From an uncultured Eubacteriales bacterium (GTDB taxonomy: Bacteria > Bacillota > Clostridia > Oscillospirales > Oscillospiraceae): a stretch of DNA of 64,000 bases. The notes below the pieces were generated by a model. That model saw only the letters and a list, made by a program, of their open reading frames with translations, was not told the DNA's origin and ran no database searches. A program made the translations under genes and the position numbers. The stretch lies in the NCBI GenBank assembly GCA_900544405.1, contig UQVA01000002.1, positions 62,001 to 126,000 of the forward strand, given 5' to 3'. Shown piece by piece: positions 49,979-57,485 of the stretch (the first letter of the stretch is position 1; every line of letters starts with the position of its first letter).

Positions 49979-50917
49979 TTATTTGGCGTAGTAATCGTCC
50001 AGCCACCATCTTGACTCGTTTTTCTCAAGCATTTCTTCCGGGCGCTCCGTTCCGTCTGGGTAAGTGGCAGTAATGCCGTCCCCTACAGCATTCATGGGCA
50101 TATCCCCAACGACCTGGATTGTGTATTCGGCTCCGGTCAGCGTATTGTAGTAGTATAGGGTGTTTCGCATGGCAGCGGGGTATCCTTGCTCCATCAAGGC
50201 AGCCCGGACCAAGCTGACGAAGGCAGGGTCCGCAGGCGATTTCCGGACCAGATCAAAAGAGAAATCCTGCCCGTCGCCCCAAATCTCACGTGGCGTCCCA
50301 TAAGAAAGGCTTCCGTCTTTATTCACGGTAAAGGCCTGGTCCGACTTGTCCCATACCTCACGGCAGACTTCCAGACATTCCGCCGTCGGCCGCACGACGA
50401 TGACTTCCACGTTGCTGACGGCGTATGTATTGATACATTCCGCATGGGGAATACCGGAAACAAGCAAATCGATCTGCCCGGTGGGACCGAAGATGCGGTA
50501 AAGCCCGTCGGTATCTTCGTCAATGCTGGCATCAAAGAAAGAACAGTATCCATTCCAACCAAGCGTGATATTATCCCAGTGGCCGTAGGACGTTTCAAAA
50601 ACAACTTCCGAGGTGCCATTATGCCTGAAAATCAGCTGATTGTTTTTCCAGTACAAAGATGCGGCGTTGGCAGTGCGCCAGTCCGGGTACTCGGTTGCAA
50701 CTGAGGAGAAATATTCGTCATAGTCCGGGTCGGTGGACTTGACAGGCTCCGTCGTGGGGGCGGTCGTCGGAGCGGTGGTGCTGGGGACGGTTTCTGTGGG
50801 TTTGACAGTAGGGGAGGAGGTCCCGACGGTGGTCACCGTAGCCGGGGGAGCGGCATTGGCGCAACCGGCCAAAAGCATGGTCCCGGCCAATACAGCGGCG
50901 AAAAGCTCTTTTTTCAT
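49979..50917 (-). CDS. Lipoprotein of unknown function
   Basis: 312 residues. Signal peptide MKKELFAAVLAGTMLLAGC with lipobox LLAGC, then a Thr/Pro-rich linker to residue 62 that would span the wall. The exported domain (residues 65-312) is not recognised; it contains YCSFFDASIDEDTDGLYRIFG and ends WWLDDYYAK. Start behind AGGAGGT. It lies 98 bases after the large secreted protein gene on the same strand, so the two may be used together. Confidence 0.7.
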   Translation of the reverse strand: MKKELFAAVLAGTMLLAGCANAAPPATVTTVGTSSPTVKPTETVPSTTAPTTAPTTEPVKSTDPDYDEYFSSVATEYPDWRTANAASLYWKNNQLIFRHNGTSEVVFETSYGHWDNITLGWNGYCSFFDASIDEDTDGLYRIFGPTGQIDLLVSGIPHAECINTYAVSNVEVIVVRPTAECLEVCREVWDKSDQAFTVNKDGSLSYGTPREIWGDGQDFSFDLVRKSPADPAFVSLVRAALMEQGYPAAMRNTLYYYNTLTGAEYTIQVVGDMPMNAVGDGITATYPDGTERPEEMLEKNESRWWLDDYYAK

Positions 50918-50980
50918 GGTTTTACCTCCTATAAGATAATAAACATTTTGAAAACTACTATGTTTTGATGTTTTTATGGG

Positions 50981-51009
50981 TGTCGGGGTGGGACTTTCCC
51001 ACCCCGACA
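50981..51009 (-). terminator. Hairpin after the secreted protein gene
   Basis: A 13-bp perfect stem (TGTCGGGGTGGGA) directly after the stop. It is followed by an A-rich, not T-rich, stretch, so it may slow decay rather than terminate. Confidence 0.45.
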
Positions 51010-51015
51010 GGTGCT

Positions 51016-52383
51016 TTAATCCTTACAATTCTGGCTCAGGTAGGGTTCGACTTCTTCCCAAGTCAGGGAAATTTCGCCGGTGTAGCCACAAGCGGCACAG
51101 GTCCCGGCAGAACCATCTGCGGATTGAGTGCTGAGTGTCTCGTAGTGGGGTTCGAGAATATAGCCGGTGCATCCGCTGGAAATGCACTTGATTTTGTGAG
51201 CATTAGGAGTAACGACGGTGGCCGTAGAACGGCTGAAATGATGGGAGTAGGTTTCGCAGACGTTACCGCCATTATAGGAATTTGCAATTTCCTGATAGGT
51301 ATAGCTGAATTTGCTAATAATGCATTTTCCACCGATGTTGCACTCATATCCCGTGATTCCGGTGACACTTACGTTCTCAATGAACAGAGAATGTTTACCT
51401 TCAATGCGGAGATAGATTCCGGAAGAGGGTAGGGTTGTTACGATGCTCTTGAAATCAGCAGCGGAGGTGATTTTTCTGTCATTCGTCTTTTGGTCTCCGG
51501 CAATGTCCTGCCAATAGCTGCGGTGAGAGTACTGGTCGTAGGCGTAGACGGCAAATCCCATACACTGGATACCAAATCCATAGAACTTGCAGTTGCAGCC
51601 ACTGCCAGTGGCGTTGCAGGGATTATGTCCAGGCCAATGGTCGGTACAAGCGCTCCCATTTTTGGTAAAGTATTTACCTGCACCATACTGACCGAGGGAA
51701 TAAGAGTTGTTGGGATAATTCGTAGTCAGGGCTGTAGTATCGATACCGTAATTTACGGCGCTTTCAAACTCATCGATACTCATTTCTTCGGTTTCGGCGG
51801 TCACGCTGTTGAACAGATGGCCCATATCTTCACTGTCTACCCAGAAGAATTCATTTTCGGAGACAGCACGAATGGACTGAACATCCGGATAGTAACCGCA
51901 ATCGGTCACTTTGTTGTTGGCGCAGTCGATGAACTGAACGTGTTCCTTATCGGCGAAGTACACTCCGGTCGTGGTCATGCGGTCCGAAGCAAAGAGAGCG
52001 GAAAAGGTCGGCGCTTCGTCGGGCTGGAAAGCTGCGATGACAGTGGGAGATTTTCCGGAATAGCCAACGTGGATGACTTCCCCGGCTTTGGTAAAGCAAT
52101 AAACACCGCTATCAACTTCCCAGAAAGAGTAGGTCTTTTTGGGGAGGACCAGGTGGATCGTCTTGGATTCCATATCCTGGGCGTACACATAGCCGTCAAC
52201 ATAGTCGTGAATATCGATACCCATTTCCTCCCAACGCCAAGCGTCGGCTTCGGTATCTCTGGCGATGAACGTCCAGTATTCGGGAGCAGTCTCCGCTGCA
52301 GCCGCATAGGGGACGGAGATGGAGAAAATCATACAGATCAGGAGAAGAACAGAAACGATTTTTGGCAAGTTATGGCGCATCAT
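51016..52383 (-). CDS. Secreted protein with papain-like (CHAP/NlpC-type) Cys-His region
   Basis: 455 residues; signal peptide of about 29 residues (start MMRHNLPKIVSVLLLICMIF, cleavage after AAAA). Residues 30-210 alternate short strands, as in a beta-propeller-like fold. Residues 225-370 contain a possible papain-fold core: Cys in GIQCMGFAVYAYD, His in EGKHSLFIENVSV and the following GYECNIGGKC. A C-terminal Cys group (KCISSGCTGY, TCAACGYTG) may hold a metal. It would act outside the cell, perhaps on wall peptides. The enzyme assignment is tentative. Confidence 0.65.
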   Translation of the reverse strand: MMRHNLPKIVSVLLLICMIFSISVPYAAAAETAPEYWTFIARDTEADAWRWEEMGIDIHDYVDGYVYAQDMESKTIHLVLPKKTYSFWEVDSGVYCFTKAGEVIHVGYSGKSPTVIAAFQPDEAPTFSALFASDRMTTTGVYFADKEHVQFIDCANNKVTDCGYYPDVQSIRAVSENEFFWVDSEDMGHLFNSVTAETEEMSIDEFESAVNYGIDTTALTTNYPNNSYSLGQYGAGKYFTKNGSACTDHWPGHNPCNATGSGCNCKFYGFGIQCMGFAVYAYDQYSHRSYWQDIAGDQKTNDRKITSAADFKSIVTTLPSSGIYLRIEGKHSLFIENVSVTGITGYECNIGGKCIISKFSYTYQEIANSYNGGNVCETYSHHFSRSTATVVTPNAHKIKCISSGCTGYILEPHYETLSTQSADGSAGTCAACGYTGEISLTWEEVEPYLSQNCKD

Positions 52384-52513
52384 AGGAATACAATCCTTTC
52401 TTTATTATAGTTTTTTGTAGGGGTGTGCGTCGTGCTTGTAATCGCTGTGTGTCTCATAAAAATCTGGTTTACCTGTTCATCGGACCCGCCTCTTTCTTTT
52501 TAAGCTCAAATTA

Positions 52514-52542
52514 ATTATAGTTGAGGTTTACTAAGTTGTCAA
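52514..52542 (-). promoter_or_regulatory. Promoter of the secreted protein gene
   Basis: Minus strand TTGACA (52537-52542), a 17-base spacer and TATAAT (52514-52519). It lies back to back with the padR promoter, 48 bases apart, so PadR could control both. Confidence 0.75.
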
Positions 52543-52590
52543 GCACAAATTTATAAATAATAAAAATGGTTTATTTTCTGGAAGAATAAA

Positions 52591-52619
52591 TTGACAAAAC
52601 CTGGAAAATACGATATACT
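52591..52619 (+). promoter_or_regulatory. Promoter of the padR gene
   Basis: TTGACA (52591-52596), a 17-base spacer and TATACT (52614-52619). Confidence 0.8.
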
Positions 52620-52647
52620 CTAAGTGAATAGTACAAGAGGTGCTGCT

Positions 52648-53019
52648 ATGGAACAAAAACGGACAGCAAATGCTTCCACTGTGTTGGAAGAAAACCTGAA
52701 GAAAGCACTCACGGAGATGCTGGTCCTCCGGTTGCTTTCCGAACGGGAGTATTACATTGGCGAATTAGGAGATACACTCAAAGAACGAAGCGGCGGGGCA
52801 TTATGTATTGTTTTCCCTTATGCTGCCATTTACCGGATGGAGGAGTACGGCTACATTTACGAAAGTGGCAAACGAATCGGACCGGACGGACGGCGCAGAC
52901 AATACATTGCCATTACCGACGAGGGAAGAGTGTATGTGGACCGGCTGATCAAAGCCTATGCCGTCGTCTCGAAGGGCGTGCAGGAGGTTTTGGAGAAAGG
53001 AGGACTGGAGAATGGCTGA
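52648..53019 (+). CDS. PadR family transcriptional regulator
   Basis: 123 residues from ATG 52648. A PadR winged helix spans residues 20-100: LTEMLVLRLLSEREYYIGELGDTL, then PYAAIYRMEEYGYIYESGKR and YIAITDEGRVYVDRL. Members often repress exporters or envelope genes in response to small molecules. It is followed by an overlapping start (53012) of a second gene that is broken off after 25 codons. Confidence 0.88.
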   Translation: MEQKRTANASTVLEENLKKALTEMLVLRLLSEREYYIGELGDTLKERSGGALCIVFPYAAIYRMEEYGYIYESGKRIGPDGRRRQYIAITDEGRVYVDRLIKAYAVVSKGVQEVLEKGGLENG

Positions 53020-53089
53020 TGGCGTGAAGCAGTACCGCAGAGCGCTGAAGCGGAAAGACTATGCCAGTCACTTTGAATATGACCTGTGA
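53012..53089 (+). pseudogene. Truncated partner gene of padR
   Basis: ATG 53012 overlaps the padR stop. It reads MADGVKQYRRALKRKDYA and ends after 25 codons. The first 15 residues (KQYRRALKRK) look like the start of the helical membrane-linked partner proteins that usually follow padR; after that the sequence loses sense. The break near 53057 probably marks the left edge of the inserted region. Confidence 0.55.
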
Positions 53090-53139
53090 TAAGGACGGGA
53101 ATATTTCCTACTCCTGATTCCATAAAAGTGAAAATTTGC

Positions 53140-53176
53140 GCCCCGGCTGCGGATAACCCCCAGCCGGGGCCTTCTT
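53140..53176 (+). terminator. Hairpin in the junction region
   Basis: Stem GCCCCGGCTG and its complement around ATAACCCC, followed by CTTCTTG. Confidence 0.5.
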
Positions 53177-53218
53177 GTCGGCGGGGCAGGGGCCCTGCCC
53201 GTTCAGGGGGGGTGGCGG

Positions 53219-53481
53219 CGATTGGCAGAAACTCTGAGCGGATAGAATCTCTGAGAGCGCAAGCCAGAATGCCGCATCATCGGCAAAAGCTGCATGACGG
53301 AAGAACTGAACGAGTTGCCGATTCTGAGCAGAATCAGTGGGTTGATTATCCATGCGGGGATAACCCCGTAGCAAAAGCGTATCTGCAAACGATGAAGGAC
53401 CTCTTAACACAGATGGAGCGCATGAGCAGCACCCAGCAGTTTGCGGATTCTCTGGCCGAGCCGCTGAACCTGGCCAAATAA
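53219..53481 (+). pseudogene. Relic of an XRE-family regulator gene
   Basis: DNA closely matches two parts of the intact regulator gene at 55907-56320: the stretch around AGAGCGCAAGCCAGAATG (to 53271) and the stretch ATCATCGGCAAA...GACGGAAGA (from about 53276). About 130 bases that encode the helix-turn-helix in the intact copy are missing between them. It is followed by the same terminator and tail as the intact copy (repeat at 53486). Confidence 0.7.
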
Positions 53482-53485
53482 AGAC

Positions 53486-53627
53486 GAACCCCCAGCCGTG
53501 GAGCAGTCCACAGCTGGGGGACATTTTATGTGGGAGTTGTTGAAAGCCAAACAGGGGAGAAAAGTTCGGAGTTTCCGGCTTCTTGAAATCGGACCATTCT
53601 AGCCCTTGACGAACGCAACAAAATAAT
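53486..53627 (+). repeat. Direct repeat, left copy, flanking the mini-replicon
   Basis: The first 85 bases (53486-53570) are identical to 56323-56407 and the next 57 or so are similar, ending in GACGAACGCAACAAAATAA. The repeat begins with a hairpin (CCCCCAGCCGTGGA stem). The two copies are 2837 bases apart. Confidence 0.85.
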
Positions 53628-53680
53628 TTCTTTGTATGCGCTGAGATTTTCAGAGAAGCCAAGAGGGGAGAAAAAGCATT

Positions 53681-53872
53681 TCAGTCCAGATTATTGAATT
53701 TTTCCAGCAGTTCCGAATAGAGAGAACGGAGCCGGGCAAGCTGTTCGTCCGTGCGGGAGAGACGCTTCCGGAACGTGTCCAAATCCTTCGACATTGTAGC
53801 CAGACGGACGAAGTCCTCATAGGGAATCAGCACCGGATAATTGCCAACGCAACAAAGATTTTTCTCAGACAC
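53681..53872 (-). CDS. Small hypothetical protein of the integrated element
   Basis: 63 residues from GTG 53872, 7 bases after GGAGGTGATT. The C-terminal half is a likely coiled coil (FRKRLSRTDEQLARLRSLYSELLEKF). It overlaps the helix-turn-helix gene by 8 bases, so the two are made together. Not recognised. Confidence 0.55.
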   Translation of the reverse strand: MSEKNLCCVGNYPVLIPYEDFVRLATMSKDLDTFRKRLSRTDEQLARLRSLYSELLEKFNNLD

Positions 53873-54053
53873 GGGAATCACCTCCAAAAGAATTCCGTTC
53901 CAGCCAGGTCAGAAAAGCAAAGCGTGGAATTATCAAACGGCAGCCTACTTTCACATGGGGAATCTGCCCGGAGTTCACCAGCTTGTAAGCCGTGGGCGGA
54001 CTGATTCGGAGATAGCGGGCAATTTCTCGAACGGTAATCATTTCATTTTCCAT
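53865..54053 (-). CDS. Excisionase-type helix-turn-helix protein
   Basis: 62 residues. A MerR/excisionase-like (HTH_17) fold: MITVREIARYLRISPPTAYKLVN followed by IPHVKVGCRLIIPRFAFLTWL. Such proteins act in excision or plasmid copy control. It lies 14 bases after the rep gene on the same strand. No integrase gene is present in the element. Confidence 0.8.
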   Translation of the reverse strand: MENEMITVREIARYLRISPPTAYKLVNSGQIPHVKVGCRLIIPRFAFLTWLERNSFGGDSRV

Positions 54054-54067
54054 AGATCATCAATCCT

Positions 54068-55087
54068 TTACTTCCCGTAGTCGGGAGAATTTACAATGCG
54101 AGGATCGCAGAACTCAGCAAGCCGGTCCTTGACGAAAGAATCGACAGCGGAACATTCCGCTTCCGGCAGCATGAAGAAGGGAGAAGAAGCCATAGGGACG
54201 GCAGCCAGTTCCTTCTTGAATTTGGCGAAGGCGTGGCGTTCCACCGAATTTTGATACACCGGCAGGAGGTCAGGGTGGAGAAGCACCGCCTGGACCGGGA
54301 AGCTGAGAGACGAGAAGTCGAAATCCAGCTGCACAGGCCGGGTATAGCGAATCGTGGGAAAAGCAGCCAGCAGACCCTTGAAGCGGTTCGGGTCCAGCGT
54401 AAATTCAAGACGGGTCAAATCGCCAGGGTATCCCAGTTCCTCCGCTTTGTTGTACAGCTTCACAGCGCCATGAGAGGAGCGTTCGCCGGTGTATTCCGTG
54501 ACGGCTTTCCCATCGGACGAAATCACCGAGGACCACTTGGAGCCGTCTCTACGCTGCAAGGCGAGAGAATCACGAGGGACACGGAAATCTAACGCCAGGT
54601 CAAAGCGCTGCACTGAGACGGGCTGGAAAAGGCCACAGCAGAGGATAGCATAGACACGTTTCCATTTTTCTGCCGGTACTTTGTTCGGGTTCAGGTCGAG
54701 GATAGCTTCCGGGGCCAACCTTTTGACAGAGGAATCATAGCAGTATCGGCCTATCAGGACGGTGAAGGAAGTTTCTAAATCCACTTTGTAAGTGACCGTA
54801 TGCAAGTAATGCCCAATTCGGAAAGAACTCTGAGAAGTGAAAATATCCAGGTGCGCAGAGAGAAACAGAGAATCCGAGGTCAGGCGCTGCATGAGGCGGT
54901 CCAGCGTGTCATAGCGTTTTTTCGTATCGAAATCATAAGCAGTTTGAGAATAGACAAATTTCAGCCGAAAGTTGTCTATACTGACGGTTACGTCAGGAAG
55001 GACGAGAGGGCGGTCGTAGGGTGCAATGGTAGAAAAACTACCATCCAAACCCCTGTTAGACATAGGGGTTTGAGCGGGAACGGACAC
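54068..55087 (-). CDS. Replication initiation protein (rolling-circle Rep type)
   Basis: 339 residues from GTG 55087 behind GAGGTGA. Residues 165-260 carry the pattern of replication-initiation factors: VQRFDLALDFRVP, then EYTGERSSHGAVKLYNKAEELG, then LTRLEFTLD (compare YxGxR..., RIYDK, RxE in plasmid and ICE Rep proteins). It would nick an origin on the element to start replication. The base composition is lower in GC than the housekeeping genes around. It is the core gene of a small replicon now in the chromosome. Confidence 0.8.
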   Translation of the reverse strand: MSVPAQTPMSNRGLDGSFSTIAPYDRPLVLPDVTVSIDNFRLKFVYSQTAYDFDTKKRYDTLDRLMQRLTSDSLFLSAHLDIFTSQSSFRIGHYLHTVTYKVDLETSFTVLIGRYCYDSSVKRLAPEAILDLNPNKVPAEKWKRVYAILCCGLFQPVSVQRFDLALDFRVPRDSLALQRRDGSKWSSVISSDGKAVTEYTGERSSHGAVKLYNKAEELGYPGDLTRLEFTLDPNRFKGLLAAFPTIRYTRPVQLDFDFSSLSFPVQAVLLHPDLLPVYQNSVERHAFAKFKKELAAVPMASSPFFMLPEAECSAVDSFVKDRLAEFCDPRIVNSPDYGK

Positions 55088-55494
55088 GATGGAATCACCT
55101 CACATTCAGAGCGGGAAAAAGTTGGATTTTCGGGGAATTTGCTGGACGGAAGTCCGGGGCCGGAGGCGGGACCAGCCCGCACCCGGCCCCGGAGCACCAT
55201 CGTCCAAACGCTCAGTCATCGGCAGTCTGGCGCCGGGGGCGCAGGTGGACAGAGCGCAACGGCAGACGGAGGAAGTCGGAAGCCCCTACCTGCGAAGGGG
55301 ACACGCTGCAAGGACCAACCCGGCAGGGCATGGCAGGACCGCCCGGAGGAGCCGGTACGTTCTGACGGGACATTTGCCGCGGGCTCCCAGTGCTTCGCAC
55401 TCCCTTCCCGGAAGCCTGCACCGCTACCGTGGGCAGCCGGTGGGGCGGGACCCCCAGGTTCACCCGCCCCACCAGCTGCAACACGGCAGGCGTG
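55088..55494. other. GC-rich non-coding segment, candidate origin of the element
   Basis: About 400 bases between rep and the next small gene with no convincing gene. It contains a strong GC-rich fold (GGGGCCGG around 55154 with CCGGCCCC around 55186) and further short inverted repeats. In rolling-circle replicons the origin lies near rep; this is the only long non-coding stretch in the element. Confidence 0.35.
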
Positions 55495-55689
55495 TCATGC
55501 GTCCGGGTCGGTGAGGTCGATAAGCAGAGGAGAGCGGAAAGAAGCCCATACGGAATTCTGACAGTGTAGCAACGTCATGAAAAGTTCGGAAGTCGGGTCA
55601 ATGTGACAGGAATCCAGAGCCGAAGTCAGCAGGACAGCCAGGTCATACAGGGCCACAGGGTCAGAGGAACCGGCAGACAGCGGAGCCAT
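55495..55689 (-). CDS. Small hypothetical protein of the integrated element
   Basis: 64 residues behind a very strong site (AAGGGAGGTGATTTT). Helical, no signal peptide, not recognised (ALYDLAVLLTSALDSCHIDP). It precedes rep on the same strand with the GC-rich segment between them. The ribosome site is the main support that it is a gene. Confidence 0.55.
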   Translation of the reverse strand: MAPLSAGSSDPVALYDLAVLLTSALDSCHIDPTSELFMTLLHCQNSVWASFRSPLLIDLTDPDA

Positions 55690-55839
55690 AAAATCACCTC
55701 CCTTGTAAATACGAGTTTTACGGATTTAATTATAACTACGAGATTCTAGGATTTCAATAGTAAATCTTATTTTCTCGGAATTGCACAAAAAGAGAGGCCA
55801 AAAAGGCGGGACAGAACGGTCATTTTAGTACGAAATGCT

Positions 55840-55867
55840 TGAATTTACCCTCTGGAAATGCTATACT
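55840..55867 (+). promoter_or_regulatory. Promoter of the XRE regulator
   Basis: TTGAAT (55840-55845), a 16-base spacer and TATACT (55862-55867). Confidence 0.65.
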
Positions 55868-55906
55868 ATCAAGCAAGGAAATGAGAAGGGGAGGGGACGA
55901 GCAGCC

Positions 55907-56320
55907 ATGAAGAAAAGGTACAAGTATGCCAAACTGGAAAGAGCCAGAATGAACGGAGAGTTTGGTGAGTACCTGAAACAGGGAATATCAGATAAGCAGC
56001 GGACGGCCATCATCGGAAAGCGGATTGAGTTTCTGAGAGCACAAGCCAGAATGTCACAGCAGGATGTGAGCGAGATAATCGGAATAGCGAAAAGCACATA
56101 TAGCGGCTATGAACTAGGGCAGCACGAGCCGTCAGCGGAGACGATTTGCAGACTGGCAGAGTTGTTCCTGGTAACGACAGACTTTATCATCGGCAAAGGC
56201 TACATGACGGAAGAGCTGGACAACGAAGCCCTGGTGGACTACATGAGCGAAAAGCGGGACCAAGATTTTGAAATGGACGAGCTGCAGACCACGATGGCCC
56301 GGATAGAGAACGAAGAATGA
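55907..56320 (+). CDS. XRE-family transcriptional regulator
   Basis: 137 residues from ATG 55907 (GGGGAGGGG). A basic N-terminal extension of about 40 residues is followed by a Cro/C1-type helix-turn-helix: IEFLRAQARMSQQDVSEI, then AKSTYSGYELGQHEPSAETI. The C-terminus (IIGKGYMTEELDNEALVDYM) is acidic. It is read opposite to rep and probably controls it. A damaged second copy lies at 53219-53481. Confidence 0.88.
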   Translation: MKKRYKYAKLERARMNGEFGEYLKQGISDKQRTAIIGKRIEFLRAQARMSQQDVSEIIGIAKSTYSGYELGQHEPSAETICRLAELFLVTTDFIIGKGYMTEELDNEALVDYMSEKRDQDFEMDELQTTMARIENEE

Positions 56321-56322
56321 CA

Positions 56323-56464
56323 GAACCCCCAGCCGTGGAGCAGTCCACAGCTGGGGGACATTTTATGTGGGAGTTGTTGAAAGCCAAACAGGGGAGAAAA
56401 GTTCGGATTTTTCGGCTTCCTGAAATCGGCAGATTCTAGGCTCTGACGAACGCAACAAAATAAA
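56323..56464 (+). repeat. Direct repeat, right copy, flanking the mini-replicon
   Basis: Right partner of 53486-53627 (85 identical bases, then partial identity). It includes the terminator hairpin of the XRE gene at 56326-56357 (CCCCCAGC.../...GCTGGGGG). After it comes TTTTGTTGCGTTCG, which mirrors GAACGCAACAAAA just before, forming a second inverted repeat (56448-56480). Confidence 0.85.
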
Positions 56465-56591
56465 AATTTTGTTGCGTTCGCTGCCTCAAAGGAAACCGCT
56501 GGCGTGTTCGCCAGCGAACGCATATGAGCCGAATGGAACACAGCGACCGGCTCAGAGTTTTCGGAACGGTTAAACGTTGCACTGTATCATC

Positions 56592-56720
56592 TTCAGCGAA
56601 ACTGCCTACACAGGATTTTCTGAAGATCTGGACTACTACAACAATAATCGCAGAATCAGGGCAAGACTAAAGGGCTTGCCGTCTGCAATTCACAGATAAC
56701 AAGCCCTTTTGATTGTTTGA
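56592..56720 (+). pseudogene. Remnant of an IS3-family (IS150-like) transposase 3' end
   Basis: One frame reads DLDYYNNNRRIRARLKGLP near 56625-56681, matching the C-terminal YYN..R....LKGLSP..YR motif of IS3-family OrfB. A stop (TAA 56697) replaces the usual T or A codon before QAL. No upstream catalytic part remains; the sequence before 56592 is unrelated. The gap 56465-56754 contains nothing else. Confidence 0.65.
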
Positions 56721-56754
56721 ATGATTTGTGCTAAGATATTTGTCTAACTTTTTC

Positions 56755-57378
56755 TTATATGTTCTCAAAGATGTTTTCGGTTATCTGCCGGGTATGGATG
56801 ACTTTATAGCCGACGCTGGTGAGAATCAGGTTTACAAAGCGGTCACGTTCCTGGCGGTCCTGCCGGTCGTGACTGCTGTCGTCCAATTCGATGATGGCTT
56901 TGATATGCATACCCTGGTCGCAGATAACAAAATCAACGTGCTTGGCCTGGATCTTATAGAACAAGGTCTTGTATTTCTTCTGTCCCCGAATCGGCTCGAT
57001 AATATCCAGCAGGCGGACCTTCGGACAGATCACATAGCCTTTGGCATCGGCAATCGGTTTCAGCAGCTTGTAGTTGTAGAGTTCATTCTTGGTCAGCAGA
57101 TATCGGGCTCGGTAACTCTCGATGAAGTCGCTATCATTTTCGATGGATGTTAGATAGCTTCTGGTTTCACCTTCATCATATTCGTTATAATCACCAATTA
57201 TATCTGTGAACTCTTCTGACGGTGCATCAATGTTGTCTGCTAGAACAGGAGAACCAGGCGACTGCCTATCCGCTTTATTATGGTGTCTTGAAAGTAGCTG
57301 CTTAACTTTATTCCATATCCATTTGACTAAAATAGCTATTAGAATGATGAGAAGTGCATATATGATATTTTTCCACAT
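56755..57378 (-). CDS. DUF2726 protein with membrane anchor
   Basis: 207 residues from ATG 57378 behind GGAGG. An N-terminal membrane helix (residues 2-22) is followed by a linker and a DUF2726 domain at about 95-205: RYLLTKNELYNYKLLKP, CPKVRLLDII, and KHVDFVIC then AIIELDDSSH, a PD-(D/E)XK-like core (D...E.D). The coding stretch is clearly AT-richer than the neighbours, in line with recent transfer. Some members of this family are fused to zinc fingers or helicases and are thought to be nucleases. Role here unknown. Confidence 0.8.
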   Translation of the reverse strand: MWKNIIYALLIILIAILVKWIWNKVKQLLSRHHNKADRQSPGSPVLADNIDAPSEEFTDIIGDYNEYDEGETRSYLTSIENDSDFIESYRARYLLTKNELYNYKLLKPIADAKGYVICPKVRLLDIIEPIRGQKKYKTLFYKIQAKHVDFVICDQGMHIKAIIELDDSSHDRQDRQERDRFVNLILTSVGYKVIHTRQITENIFENI

Positions 57379-57413
57379 TTTATCCTCCGGGTTGTCTCTC
57401 AATTATTTTTTAT

Positions 57414-57441
57414 TTTATACCGAAAGGCATATTTTTGTCAA
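57414..57441 (-). promoter_or_regulatory. Promoter of the DUF2726 gene
   Basis: Minus strand TTGACA (57436-57441), a 16-base spacer and TATAAA (57414-57419). Confidence 0.65.
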
Positions 57442-57485
57442 TATCTCAGTGAAGCACTCGGCAAAAGAAATATTTCTCTCCCCTT

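Noticed and set aside
53681..56320. Integrative conjugative or mobilisable element
   Set aside because: No integrase, relaxase or transfer gene is present; only a replication protein and small regulators were found.
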